Shown piece by piece: positions 45,750-54,606 of a DNA stretch of 64,000 bases (positions within the stretch are counted from its first letter, which is position 1; each line of letters opens with the position of its first letter). The DNA is from Salinibacter grassmerensis (GTDB taxonomy: Bacteria > Bacteroidota > Rhodothermia > Rhodothermales > Salinibacteraceae), in assembly GCF_947077765.1 (NCBI RefSeq), contig NZ_CAMTTF010000001.1, positions 1,028,818 through 1,092,817 on the forward strand, read 5' to 3'. The position numbers and the translations under genes are program-made. Under the pieces are notes generated by a model. The model was not told the DNA's origin, did no database searches, and was given only the letters and a program-made list of their open reading frames with translations.

Positions 45750-46413
45750 CGGCGCTCACCTCCGGATCGTCCATCGGGCCGAGGGTGCTGACGAGGAGGC
45801 GATGGTTGTAGAGTCCAACGCCGAGAGTGACGGCCCCGAGGAGCCCGTAGTTCACGGCTTGCACCAAGACCAGATTGGTCGTGATCAAAGGGAGGAGGGG
45901 TACCAAGAAGAGGAGAACGCCCGTTGTCGCGTACGTCCACCGGAGCCGGGGGAGTGGAGCCGGCAGGCTCGCAACAATTAGCAACCACCCCGAGAAGAAC
46001 ACGAGGAAATGATTATCGTCGAGGGGGGTGTGCAGCGGAATGTAAAATGTGACGAGGGCAATCCAGCAGAGAACCCCCGTCAAGAGGGGAATAAAAGTCC
46101 ACGACGAAAACACATCCGAGGTCAAAGGGGTCCCGTACCCTCCCTCCCAGACCTGCCCGCACGCGCTCTCGTAGCGTCGGTGCATGTACCACGCCCACGG
46201 GGACGCGAGAATGAGGAGCGCCCATGTCCCGAGGGGCGCCCCGTGAATCAGCATCTGGGGGCGCACCAGCACGCCTCCGAGCACGCCGAGAAGAAGTAGT
46301 CCCCCTACGGGCGCGTAGCAGAGCCCCTTCAAATGATGGTAGAACTGGGTGAAGAACTGGACCTGGGCTGGAGAGCGCGGCGGGTCCGACACATGTGTTT
46401 CTGCGGAAGGCAT
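45742..46413 (-). CDS. polytopic membrane protein paired with a winged-helix regulator
   Basis: 223 aa with about six hydrophobic spans (around residues 35-52, 62-78, 100-122, 128-146, 150-170 and 178-195). No catalytic motif is visible. The last codons overlap the start of the regulator gene (ATGAGTGA-type junction). Such two-gene units, a small HTH protein plus a multispanning protein, are common in Bacteroidota, but their function is mostly unknown. Confidence 0.75.
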   Translation of the reverse strand: MPSAETHVSDPPRSPAQVQFFTQFYHHLKGLCYAPVGGLLLLGVLGGVLVRPQMLIHGAPLGTWALLILASPWAWYMHRRYESACGQVWEGGYGTPLTSDVFSSWTFIPLLTGVLCWIALVTFYIPLHTPLDDNHFLVFFSGWLLIVASLPAPLPRLRWTYATTGVLLFLVPLLPLITTNLVLVQAVNYGLLGAVTLGVGLYNHRLLVSTLGPMDDPEVSAGE

Positions 46414-46576
46414 CGGTCGAAAGAGGGTCCGTTGAGGAGGCCGACCTGTTTGTGTTGCAAACTGTCGCCCAATTGGAATGCGTCCAGGTGAGTCGGTGTT
46501 TCAGGGAAACCTGTTTGCGCTACAAACTCAGCGCGGTCACCGGAGGGGCTTTGCCCACCTGAAGATGCAAGCGGCT

Positions 46577-46900
46577 TCACCGACGTTCTTCTGCGGCCTG
46601 TGCTCGGCCGTCTGCCGCCGGGGGCTCCTTCCCGAACCACCGCGGGGGGTCGTAGCCGTGCCCGCCCCACGGATGACAGCGGAACAGACGGTGGACCGTG
46701 AGCAAAAAGCCCTTGACTGCGCCGTACTCCCGAAACGCCTGAATCGCGTAGGTCGAGCACGTTGGGTGAAAGCGGCAGGTGCGCCCCAGGTGTGGGGAGA
46801 GCACAAGCTGGTACAGGCGCACGAGCCCGATCAGGAGTAGGCGCGGAAGACGGGCCAAGAGGGAAAGGGCACGGCGCATCAAAGGAGGAAAGTTGTTCAT
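46577..46900 (-). CDS. yidD: membrane protein insertion efficiency factor YidD
   Basis: 107 aa from the ATG at 46900. The N-terminal amphipathic helix ([17 protein letters not shown]) runs into the diagnostic block [19 protein letters not shown] and [14 protein letters not shown], with all three conserved Cys. YidD helps YidC/Sec insert membrane proteins. It usually sits between rnpA and yidC near oriC; here those neighbours are absent. It is divergent from hisI. Confidence 0.95.
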   Translation of the reverse strand: MNNFPPLMRRALSLLARLPRLLLIGLVRLYQLVLSPHLGRTCRFHPTCSTYAIQAFREYGAVKGFLLTVHRLFRCHPWGGHGYDPPRWFGKEPPAADGRAQAAEERR

Positions 46901-46984
46901 GCCGCTGATAAAACAGCAGGCCTGCAGACAGGTTCGAAGTGCCAACTTCGCGTTGCCCTCTCCTCAAATCTGCCGTTCCCCCCA

Positions 46985-47368
46985 ATGGACGACCCGCTTC
47001 TCGACGCTGTCGACTTCACCGACGACGGCCTGATCCCCGCCATCGTGCAGGACGCCGAGACCGACCAGGTGCTCATGATGGCGTACATGACGGCCGAGAC
47101 CCTTCAGGAGACCCTCGACTCGGGCCGGATGGTGTACTGGAGCCGCTCGCGACAAGAGCGATGGGTGAAGGGTCAAACGAGTGGCCACACCCAGACGGTC
47201 GAAGAGGTCCGGCTTGACTGCGACGGCGATACACTGCTCTGCAGGGTGCACCAGGAGGGCGGGGCCTGTCACACCGGCTTCCATTCGTGTTTCCACCGCC
47301 GGGCCGACGAAGACGAGTGGGCGGTCGACGGCGAGAAGGTGTTCGATCCGGACGCGGTGTACGAATAG
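46985..47368 (+). CDS. hisI: phosphoribosyl-AMP cyclohydrolase
   Basis: 127 aa. It opens the adenine ring of PR-AMP in histidine biosynthesis. The motif set [60 protein letters not shown] and TGFHSCFHR is canonical, including the zinc-binding Cys residues and the Mg-binding DCDGD. It is the stand-alone HisI form, without a fused HisE domain. It stops 2 bp before the convergent symporter gene's stop. Confidence 0.96.
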   Translation: MDDPLLDAVDFTDDGLIPAIVQDAETDQVLMMAYMTAETLQETLDSGRMVYWSRSRQERWVKGQTSGHTQTVEEVRLDCDGDTLLCRVHQEGGACHTGFHSCFHRRADEDEWAVDGEKVFDPDAVYE

Positions 47369-47370
47369 AC

Positions 47371-48819
47371 CTACGGGGACGAAGCCGCGGGGGACGAAGC
47401 CGCGGGGGACGGGCGGGAGGTGGCGTAGCTCGTGCCCAGAAACGCCGTCAGGGTGATGGGCCACACTAGGATGGGAAATGTGGCGGGCGAGAGGTACAGG
47501 TTGCCGACGGCGCTCACCAGGCCCGCGGCCACAGCCGCAAACACGCCGGCCCCCGTCGTGCGGGGCCACAGGACCAGGAAGGCGAGGGGCAGCCCCAGTG
47601 TCGCCCCGAGCCCCACGAAGGCAAACTCGATAATGTCGAAGATCGTCCCGGGCCGCCAGTAGGCCAGGGCGACCCCGAGCAGGGCCATCACGCCCACGAT
47701 CCCACGCCCGAGGCGGATCATGCGGGCCGGACGGACACGGTCGGCGAACTGCGTTTTGTAAAGGCGCGTTAGGTCCGCCGAGGTGACGAGCATCATCGAG
47801 TCGGAGGTGGACAGGACGGCCCCGATGATGCCGGCCAGCAGCAGGCCCGCGAACCAGTCGGGAAAGAGTTGAACCATCATTTCCATCGCCGCCGCCTCGG
47901 GATTGTCGATTGAGCCGTAGAGCACTCGGCCCGCCATCCCGATGAAGAGCGGAACCGTGAGGCGAAGGGCCTGAAAGGCCAGCGCGATGACCGACGCCCG
48001 GCTCAGCAGGCGTTCGGACCGGATGGCCTGGAACCGCATAAGCCCGTGCGGCTGGCCGAGGGCCCCCAGCGCGAATGCCAGCCAGGAGCCAATCGAGAGT
48101 GCGAGGGCCGTGCCGGTCTGTCCCGCCGTCATCGACAGGAGCGTCGGGTCCGTGGCCGTCACCTCCGCCACGAACGCGCCCCAGCCGCCAATTTCCGCGA
48201 TGGCGACGATCGGAAGCGCGAGGGCCGCCAAAATTACGAGCAGCCCCTGCACAAAGTCGGTCCAGACCGACGCGTCGAAGCCGCCGAGCGTCGTGTAGAG
48301 GGCGACGGCCAAGCCGCCCGCCCCCACCGACACCGCGTAGTTGAGGCCGAGACCCGTCTCCATGGCCTCCCCCACCGCGATGATCTGTGCACCGATGTAC
48401 GACGCCATGAATACCACCACCGCGAGTGTGGCCGTCCACCGGATCCACGCGCCCCAAGGGGAGTCCCGAAAGACGAGTGCCAGGTGGTCGACCACCGTCT
48501 GGCTGTCAAGCACCTCCGATTGCCGCCGAAAGGTCGGGGCCACGTAGCGGTACAGGAAGAGAACGACCCCGAGCATCGCCATCGAGAACCAGAGCCCGTG
48601 GAGGCCCGTCGTGAACCCGACCCCGACCCACGCGAAAAACGTCCAGCCGCTCGCCACCGAGGCCACTTCCGAGAAGGCCAGGGGCCAGGTGCCCACGTCG
48701 CGGCCCGCGAGCATGTAGTCGGTGAGGCGTTGGGTGTCGGTGCGGAGGAAGAAGTAGACCCCGATCCCCACAAGGACGAGGAGGTAGAGCCCGAATGTCA
48801 GTGAGAGACCGATCGACAT
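47371..48819 (-). CDS. sodium:solute symporter, SSS family (PutP/PanF-like)
   Basis: 482 aa with about 13 helices. DYMLAGRDVGTWPLAFSEVA with SVASGWTFFAWVG is the N-terminal sodium-site signature of the SSS family (typically ASxxSGWxFLG). GGFDASVWTDFVQGLLVILA and IIGAVLSTSDSMMLVTSADL are the other family marks, the latter holding the second sodium-site Ser. These are typical of proline/pantothenate transporters; the solute here is unknown. The C-terminus carries a Pro-Ala-Ala-Ser-Ser repeat encoded by a 15-bp tandem repeat. A 49-codon gene lies 6 nt upstream. Confidence 0.92.
   Translation of the reverse strand: MSIGLSLTFGLYLLVLVGIGVYFFLRTDTQRLTDYMLAGRDVGTWPLAFSEVASVASGWTFFAWVGVGFTTGLHGLWFSMAMLGVVLFLYRYVAPTFRRQSEVLDSQTVVDHLALVFRDSPWGAWIRWTATLAVVVFMASYIGAQIIAVGEAMETGLGLNYAVSVGAGGLAVALYTTLGGFDASVWTDFVQGLLVILAALALPIVAIAEIGGWGAFVAEVTATDPTLLSMTAGQTGTALALSIGSWLAFALGALGQPHGLMRFQAIRSERLLSRASVIALAFQALRLTVPLFIGMAGRVLYGSIDNPEAAAMEMMVQLFPDWFAGLLLAGIIGAVLSTSDSMMLVTSADLTRLYKTQFADRVRPARMIRLGRGIVGVMALLGVALAYWRPGTIFDIIEFAFVGLGATLGLPLAFLVLWPRTTGAGVFAAVAAGLVSAVGNLYLSPATFPILVWPITLTAFLGTSYATSRPSPAASSPAASSP
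47375..47410. repeat. 15-bp tandem repeat, 2.4 copies
   Basis: GGGGACGAAGCCGCG is repeated without change at 47375-47389 and 47390-47404, followed by a partial third copy. It encodes the last residues (PAASS repeat) of the symporter, so copy-number change would only lengthen the tail. Confidence 0.9.
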
Positions 48820-48825
48820 GGGGGG

Positions 48826-48975
48826 TCAGGAGTCTGAGGGGCGATGACCAAGAACCGTCACGTGCCCATCAGCCCCCCTCGCATCGATGCGGTACAGGAC
48901 GTAGGCGAGAAGGGGAAGGCTCCCAACGACCGCGAGGGCCGCGGCCGTTCCCAGTGGAAGGCCGAACAGGGTCAT
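48826..48975 (-). CDS. 49-aa membrane protein, symporter companion
   Basis: An ATG frame that stops 6 nt before the symporter start on the same strand. The product begins MTLFGLPLGTAAALAVVGSL and continues with a second part of the same hydrophobic run ending in YVLYRIDARG, followed by a short polar tail. It has one membrane helix with the basic/polar side after it. Many sodium:solute symporters are preceded by a tiny one-helix protein of this kind, so a stabilising or assembly partner is likely. Spacing and hydrophobicity are the evidence. Confidence 0.7.
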   Translation of the reverse strand: MTLFGLPLGTAAALAVVGSLPLLAYVLYRIDARGADGHVTVLGHRPSDS

Positions 48976-49059
48976 ACGATGAGCTGTCTTCAAGGGCGTG
49001 GGCGGGAGTGGCCGTGCAGTGTCCGGAGGAAACTACTCTTGCAGGTCCTCGGGGATCTC

Positions 49060-49653
49060 CTACGGGATGGTCCAGCGGTACACGGTATCGCCCTCCAGGT
49101 CGACTGTCCGGTCCGGAGCCCACCGGCCCATGTCAAAGTCGTGGGACACCACCGGCGTGCCGGGGGAGAGCTGGTCAAAAAGGATGGGGCGGAGCTTCTG
49201 GTTGACCGAGGGGAGCAGATACAGCGTCACCACCGTTGCCTCGCTGATATCGGCCGCGAACAGGTCCCCCTGCTGGAATTCAACGAGGTCGGCCACGCCG
49301 GCCTCCTCGGCGTTTTTGCGGGCCTCCTCGACGAGGTCGGGGTCGATTTCAATGCCGACCCCCCGCGCTCCGTACTTCCGCGCCGCGCGGATTACGATGC
49401 GTCCGTCTCCACTTCCGAGGTCGTAGATGACATCCGTCTCGTCCACGTCGGCCAGCTCCAGCATGCGGTCGACGACCGGCTCGGGCGTCGGCACGTAGGG
49501 CACGTCCGACTCCTGCTCGAGCGGCATCTTGATGCCCGGAATCGTCGTGTCCTCAGTGGTGTCCGTTTGCTGGGCGTATCCGGACCGAATGCCGCCGCCC
49601 AGCAGCAGGCCGAGGGCGAGCAAGGTGAGCGAAAGGGATTGTAGGCGAGACAT
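49060..49653 (-). CDS. exported DOT1-like class I SAM methyltransferase
   Basis: 197 aa from the ATG at 49653. The first 28 residues, MSRLQSLSLTLLALGLLLGG followed by a polar stretch to YAQQ, form a plausible Sec signal peptide. The rest is a small class I methyltransferase: VIYDLGSGDGRIVIRAARKY (motif I), GVGIEIDPDLVEEARKNAEE (motif II), VEFQQGDLFAADISEATVV and VTLYLLPSVNQKLRPIL, PGTPVVSHDFDMGRW. Motifs match the bacterial DOT1-like group. A SAM enzyme outside the cytoplasm is paradoxical; the leader may be a membrane anchor or the protein may bind a ligand other than SAM. Confidence 0.85.
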   Translation of the reverse strand: MSRLQSLSLTLLALGLLLGGGIRSGYAQQTDTTEDTTIPGIKMPLEQESDVPYVPTPEPVVDRMLELADVDETDVIYDLGSGDGRIVIRAARKYGARGVGIEIDPDLVEEARKNAEEAGVADLVEFQQGDLFAADISEATVVTLYLLPSVNQKLRPILFDQLSPGTPVVSHDFDMGRWAPDRTVDLEGDTVYRWTIP

Positions 49654-49705
49654 GGGGCGTGGGAGTGTGGGATCGAAAACGAACGAGGGCAAGAATTGAG
49701 GGGGG

Positions 49706-51052
49706 TCAAGAAGAGGCGTCGAGAGAGCGGGTCGTCCGCAGGGCCAGCAGTGGAACCCCGGTCACCAGCACGCCGACGCCCAGCAGGGCCCCCATGCCGG
49801 CGTAGGCCACGCTGGACCAGAACATGTACAGGCAGGCCGCGCAGAAGAGTAGCGGAACCGCGGGGTACAACGGAACCCGGAAGGGACGTTTCCTCCCGGG
49901 CTCTGTTCGGCGGAGAACAAAGAGCGCCGCGCCGGCCAGCCCAAAGAACAGCCAGAACACCGGCGCCGTGTAGTCCACCATCGCCTCAAAGCCCTGCCGA
50001 GTCCAGGCGCCCACGCCCACCAGCCCAAGCGCAATGGCCCCCTGGACGAGGAGGGCATTGGCGGGGGTTTCGGCATCCTCGTCCCAGCGGCCCAGGAAGC
50101 GGAAAAAGCGAACGTCCTGGCCGAGTGCGAAACTGGTTCGGGCCCCGGTGAAGATGGTCGCATTCGTGGAGCTGAGGGCCGCGGCCACCACCAGCAGGCT
50201 AATAACCTTTGCCCCCGGAGGACCAAAGGCCGCGCGCATCAGGTCCGCTGCGATGACCTCCGAGCCTGCCATGCCGGCGAGCCCGAGCCCCTGCAGGTAG
50301 GCCCAGTTCACCAGCAGGTAGAGCCCGGCGATCAGGCCGAGGCTTGCGAACAGCCCCCGCGTCATGTTGCGTCGGAGGTCACGGACCTCGGCGGAGAGGT
50401 AGGCCGCCTCGTTCCACCCTCCGTACGTCAAGAGCACAAAGACCATGGCCATCCCGAAGCTTCCGGCTCCGTCCCCCGAGGATCCGGGATCCGCGGCCTG
50501 AGCGGCCGACTCGGGCACGAGGAAAAGGCCCGCCCCGATGATAACGAACAGACCAATGACCGTCGCGATGGTGAGGCCGCGCTGCACGTGTTTTCCCTGC
50601 CGCACCCCAAGCGCGTTGAGCAGGGTGAGCCCGGCGACGGCCAGCGCGGCGTAGATGGATGGCGAGTACTGCGCGGCGATCGGCCACAGCTCCGTGGCGT
50701 AGTCGCCAAACACAAACGCCAGCAGGGCGATGGAGCCGGTCTGGATTACCACCAGGCGGGCCCAGGCAAACAGGAACGCCAGCCAGTCCCCGAAGGCGCG
50801 CTGGAAATAAAAGTAGTCCCCGCCCGCATGGGGGTACGCCGTGGTCAGCTCGGCGTAACAGAGCGCCCCCACGATCGACACGCCGCCGCCTAGCGCCCAG
50901 GCAAGCAGCATGGACCAGCTGCTGCCGGTATTCCCGGCCACGAGAGCGGGGGTCTCGAAGACGCTGGCCCCAATCACCACCCCGACGGTCAGGGCCACGA
51001 CGTCAACAGTCGAAAGGCTGGCGGCCAGCCGCGTCTGGGAGGAGTCGTCCAT
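49706..51052 (-). CDS. APC-family amino acid permease
   Basis: 448 aa from the ATG at 51052. Twelve helices. VDVVALTVGVVIGASVFETP is the APC first-helix unwound Gly-x-Gly region. AGGDYFYFQRAFGDWLAFLF and LTYGGWNEAAYLSAEVRDLR are typical of the LAT-type APC transporters. Substrate is probably an amino acid, but it cannot be specified. The start is divergent from tspO. Confidence 0.9.
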   Translation of the reverse strand: MDDSSQTRLAASLSTVDVVALTVGVVIGASVFETPALVAGNTGSSWSMLLAWALGGGVSIVGALCYAELTTAYPHAGGDYFYFQRAFGDWLAFLFAWARLVVIQTGSIALLAFVFGDYATELWPIAAQYSPSIYAALAVAGLTLLNALGVRQGKHVQRGLTIATVIGLFVIIGAGLFLVPESAAQAADPGSSGDGAGSFGMAMVFVLLTYGGWNEAAYLSAEVRDLRRNMTRGLFASLGLIAGLYLLVNWAYLQGLGLAGMAGSEVIAADLMRAAFGPPGAKVISLLVVAAALSSTNATIFTGARTSFALGQDVRFFRFLGRWDEDAETPANALLVQGAIALGLVGVGAWTRQGFEAMVDYTAPVFWLFFGLAGAALFVLRRTEPGRKRPFRVPLYPAVPLLFCAACLYMFWSSVAYAGMGALLGVGVLVTGVPLLALRTTRSLDASS

Positions 51053-51325
51053 GTGGCAGGTGAAGGCCCGAGCGGGGATCGAGAACGCCGACATGCCTCC
51101 GGAGACTCCCGTCGAACGATCGGTGGGGATCGGTGGAAAATGGGGCACCGAAGCCCTGAGGCGTTCGGAGGCAAAATCTGCGGCCTCTACGGACGCGGCC
51201 GAGGGACGTTCGCCATGAGGTGCGTCCCGGTCTGTACGCCTCCAAACGAGCAGGCGGCGGTGAAAAAGTCCGACGGGACTTTTATCTTACCTGTCCGCAG
51301 TCTCTTGTCTCTACCCAGCCGAGCA

Positions 51326-51820
51326 ATGTTTAACGACTGGCGCCACGTACTCTCGCTCTCGGGAAAGGCCCTCGGGGCCATTCTATTCTGCGAGGCCGTG
51401 GGGCTCGTGGCCGCGTGGGTCACTCAGACCTCCGTCACCACCTGGTACCCGACCCTCGCCAAGCCGAGCTTCACCCCGCCCAACTGGGTATTTGCCCCGG
51501 CGTGGACGACGCTGTACGCCCTCATGGGCGTCGCCGCGTTCCTGGTGTGGCGCTGCGGTCCGGATCGGACCCGGGTACGAACGGCCCTCGTGGCGTTCGG
51601 CCTTCAGCTTGCCGCCAACGCGGGATGGTCGTTTGCCTTCTTCGGGGCCCGGTCGCCCGCCCTTGGGCTCGTCGTGATTGTGGGCCTGTGGGGACTGCTG
51701 GCCTGGACGATGGACCGCTTCTTCCGCGTTCGACCCGTGGCGGGGTGGCTTCTCGTGCCGTATCTCGCGTGGGTCACGTACGCCCTTGCGCTCAACGCAG
51801 CCATCTGGAGCATGAACTGA
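51326..51820 (+). CDS. tspO: TspO/MBR family tryptophan-rich sensory protein
   Basis: 164 aa from the ATG at 51326. Five membrane helices. The first loop WYPTLAKPSFTPPNWVFAPA with WTTLYALMGVAAFLVW is the TspO hallmark, followed by QLAANAGWSFAFFGARSPAL and PYLAWVTYALALNAAIW. TspO proteins bind porphyrins and other hydrophobic ligands in the membrane and often respond to stress or light. The gene is close to hemB in the same window, but not linked in an operon. Confidence 0.95.
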   Translation: MFNDWRHVLSLSGKALGAILFCEAVGLVAAWVTQTSVTTWYPTLAKPSFTPPNWVFAPAWTTLYALMGVAAFLVWRCGPDRTRVRTALVAFGLQLAANAGWSFAFFGARSPALGLVVIVGLWGLLAWTMDRFFRVRPVAGWLLVPYLAWVTYALALNAAIWSMN

Positions 51821-51840
51821 CAAGATCGCGGCGGTGGCGT

Positions 51841-53370
51841 CTACACGGAGGTGGGCACGCTTCTCGCCGGCGAGGCCTGCGGAGAATCGTCCCCGTCGGC
51901 GGTGCGGTCCTCGGCCCAGTCGGCCAGGGCGCGGAGCTGTCCGGCAAACAAGGGACCGTGTACCCACCGGGCCAGGGACCAGTACAGCGTCCCGCTCAGC
52001 CCCTTGGGTTCGAAGAAGAGGGTCTGCGTGATGCGGCTGCGACTGTCGGTGTCCTCGTGGGGGGAGACCTTGAACTGCAGCCAAGCGCGGCCCGGAAGCC
52101 GCATCTCCGCCCGCAGGCGGAGCAGCTGGTTTTCTTCGCGGGTCTCCACCCGCCAAAAGTCGACCGTGTCGCCGACGCGAAGGGCATCAGGGTCTCGCCG
52201 TCCGTAGCGGAAGCCCACCCCACCGACGAGCTGGTCGATCCAGCCGCGCAGGCGCCACAGGGCGTTCCCGTAAAGCCATCCGGTGTCGCCCCCCAGCTGT
52301 TCGATCGTGTCAAAGACGAGGGCGGGAGAGGCGTCCACGTCCATGGCGCGCTCCTCGCGGTACAGGCCCTCACTAACTTCCAGTCGCGTCGACGGGGCCT
52401 TGTCGGGCACCGAAGAGACGGCGCTGTTCCAGACGGTCGGGATGGTCCCGCTCTCCGCCCGCCGCAGAGCGAGTCGCAGTGCTGCCTCGAACGAGATGGG
52501 CTCGATGTCCGGGAAGAGGGAGCGGGCCTTTTCGGGGTCTTCTACGACCACCTCGTTGTCGAGACCCTCGATGAGCGGACGGGCAATGCGATTCGAGACC
52601 GGGGTGACGAACCCAATCCAGTGCGAAGAGAGCCGAGGGGTCAAGAATGGCACGTTGACCACCCACCGGTTGAGGCCGCGCACGTCGGCGTAGATCTTGA
52701 ACATCTCGGCGTAGGTGAACACGTCGGAGCCCCCAATCTCGACGATCTCCCCGGCGCTGTCTGGCCGCTGAAGGGCCGCCACCAGGTACTGCAGCACGTT
52801 CCGGACGGCGATTGGCTGGGTTGGGGTGTGCACCCACCGTGGGCAGATCATGAGGGGCACCCGTTCGGTCAGGTACCGCACCAGCTCGAACGACAGGCTT
52901 CCCGACCCGACAATCTGGGCAGCCCGAAACTCCGTGACGGGCACCGTGCCGTCCCGCAGCACCTTGCCCGTCTCGATGCGGCTCTGGAGGTGCTTCGACT
53001 GTCGCTCTCCCTTCGGCCGCATGCCGCCGAGGTAGACGATCCGCTGCACGCCGGCCTCCTCAGCGGCCTGGCGGATATTGGTGGCGGCCCGCCGGTCCCG
53101 GTCCTCGAACGCATCCTCCCCGGCCCCGAGCGAGTGGATGAGGTAGTAGACGGCGTCCACATCCTCCATGGCGGGGGGCACAGTGTCGGCCTCCAGGGCG
53201 TCGCCCACCGCCACCTCCACGTCGTCACTCCAAGGCTGGGCCTGAAGTCGCTCGGCGCTTCGCACGAAGCACCGCACCGAGTATCCTTCACGAAGGAGGC
53301 AAGGAACGAGGCGGCCGCCTACGTAGCCGGTGGCGCCGGTAACAAGTATGGTCGAAGAGGAGGGGGACAT
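51841..53370 (-). CDS. NAD(P)-binding SDR fused to DUF2867 (SRPBCC-like) domain
   Basis: 509 aa from the ATG at 53370. Residues 5-300 are an extended/atypical SDR with TILVTGATGYVGGRLVPCLL (G-x-x-G-x-x-G), AVYYLIHSLGAGEDAFEDRD and RIVYLGGMRPKGERQSKHLQ. Residues 340-490 form the DUF2867 domain (EERAMDVDASPALVFDTIEQ, GWLYGNALWRLRGWIDQLVG, LFFEPKGLSGTLYWSLARWV). This fused architecture is known in bacteria; the substrate is unknown. It converges on tspO with a 20 bp gap. Confidence 0.9.
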   Translation of the reverse strand: MSPSSSTILVTGATGYVGGRLVPCLLREGYSVRCFVRSAERLQAQPWSDDVEVAVGDALEADTVPPAMEDVDAVYYLIHSLGAGEDAFEDRDRRAATNIRQAAEEAGVQRIVYLGGMRPKGERQSKHLQSRIETGKVLRDGTVPVTEFRAAQIVGSGSLSFELVRYLTERVPLMICPRWVHTPTQPIAVRNVLQYLVAALQRPDSAGEIVEIGGSDVFTYAEMFKIYADVRGLNRWVVNVPFLTPRLSSHWIGFVTPVSNRIARPLIEGLDNEVVVEDPEKARSLFPDIEPISFEAALRLALRRAESGTIPTVWNSAVSSVPDKAPSTRLEVSEGLYREERAMDVDASPALVFDTIEQLGGDTGWLYGNALWRLRGWIDQLVGGVGFRYGRRDPDALRVGDTVDFWRVETREENQLLRLRAEMRLPGRAWLQFKVSPHEDTDSRSRITQTLFFEPKGLSGTLYWSLARWVHGPLFAGQLRALADWAEDRTADGDDSPQASPARSVPTSV

Positions 53371-53605
53371 GGAAGAGACAGGGTATGGTGTCCGTAGAGT
53401 GACTCCGTATACGCACCAAAAGGAAAATAGATTGCTAGCACGCGCGAGGCGGGGGTGCCGCAGCGGGGTTCCCATTACGAGAATGTTTCACCTCAGAGCG
53501 GAAACCAGAGGCCCCTTGTGGACTTCCATGTGGATGAACCTCGAATAGGGGCGAGCCCTGAGGTCAGTTTCTTCCACACATCCCAAAACGAACCAGCACG
53601 CAGTT

Positions 53606-53809
53606 ATGGCTGAAGTAGATGATACCAAAACATGGCCGGAACTTGCTATCGGCCTGTACGACAAGCTCACCGGCCGCGGCGCCCAAATCACCTACGAGTT
53701 TGAGGACTTTGATCTTCAGGTGCCCAGCAAGGTCGGGGGGGACGCCCGGCACGCTCATTGGAATATGGACGGGACCATAAAGATTCGGACGAAAGACAAC
53801 GAATCATAA
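53606..53809 (+). CDS. small conserved-looking protein, 67 aa
   Basis: Soluble, acidic: it opens TWPELAIGLYDKLTGRGAQI and continues TYEFEDFDLQVPSKVG, then HAHWNMDGTIKIRTKDNES. The alternation of strand-like segments and the lack of low-complexity sequence argue for a real protein. The family is not recognised. It starts in an ordinary ATG context and stands alone between longer genes. Confidence 0.7.
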   Translation: MAEVDDTKTWPELAIGLYDKLTGRGAQITYEFEDFDLQVPSKVGGDARHAHWNMDGTIKIRTKDNES

Positions 53810-54111
53810 ACCAGTCCCGAGCGCGTTCTCACTTCCATGTCGGCGCGACGGGGGCGTGCATGCGCCTCTGTTAACGTCACTGGCCCCCGTCGGTGTCGAC
53901 CTTTGTACGTCAGAGCTTCTGCACCCCTGCGTGTATTCTGAAGGGTACGACCACGCCGAACGCCCAGCAGGGCTTGCCTGCCCGGATGCGTACCGGCTGT
54001 GGTGTCCTCACTACGAGAAGCTCCCTCAACTTTTCACCTCCAGCCTGTGTCTCGTCCGGTCGCTCATCCGGTCCACTACGAGCAGGTGCTGATCAAACCC
54101 CCGCGCCCGAC

Positions 54112-54537
54112 ATGGCACTTCCCCTCGAAGTTCTTGCCGATCTCCAGTTGGTCGTCGACGGAGAAGACATCGACATTCGGGGGACCGGAGACCGAATCGT
54201 CGTCGACCTTTCGAGCCTCCGAGCCGGGCGTCGTCTGCTCGCCTCGGGTCCGTTTGCGTCGGGCCAGCGAGCACGAACGACCGGTCGCATCCACGAGGCC
54301 CTGGACATTTCGGGGCTCACCGTCGAGGTTCGGCTTCGAGGAGATCCGGTTGCGCGCCTTGGGGCCGAAGCACAGCCCGGGACGGTTGGGCGCCTGCTGA
54401 ATCTCAACGGCATTGAGGTGCACCCCGTACGGCCTCTCCAGGCCGTCCTGCGCCGCCGGCCCGTCCTTACGACGACCGTCGCGATTGGGCTGCTCGTTGG
54501 GCTGGGATGGTGGCTGTTCCGGCGTGGAGACACGTAA
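54112..54537 (+). CDS. hypothetical protein with C-terminal membrane anchor, 141 aa
   Basis: From the ATG at 54112 (MALPLEVLADLQLVVDGEDI) residues 1-105 are soluble and beta-rich (RGTGDRIVVDLSSLRAGRRL, GLTVEVRLRGDPVARLG). Residues 118-136 form one helix, VLTTTVAIGLLVGLGWWLF, followed by RRGDT. This predicts a tail-anchored inner-membrane protein with the main domain in the cytoplasm. Family unknown. The lipoprotein gene starts 69 bp downstream. Confidence 0.65.
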   Translation: MALPLEVLADLQLVVDGEDIDIRGTGDRIVVDLSSLRAGRRLLASGPFASGQRARTTGRIHEALDISGLTVEVRLRGDPVARLGAEAQPGTVGRLLNLNGIEVHPVRPLQAVLRRRPVLTTTVAIGLLVGLGWWLFRRGDT

Positions 54538-54606
54538 CGAAGACCAGGGGAGGCCAACGAAAGAGAATGCCACCCGATGTGATCGTCTACCCACCCGTCC
54601 CCGCCC

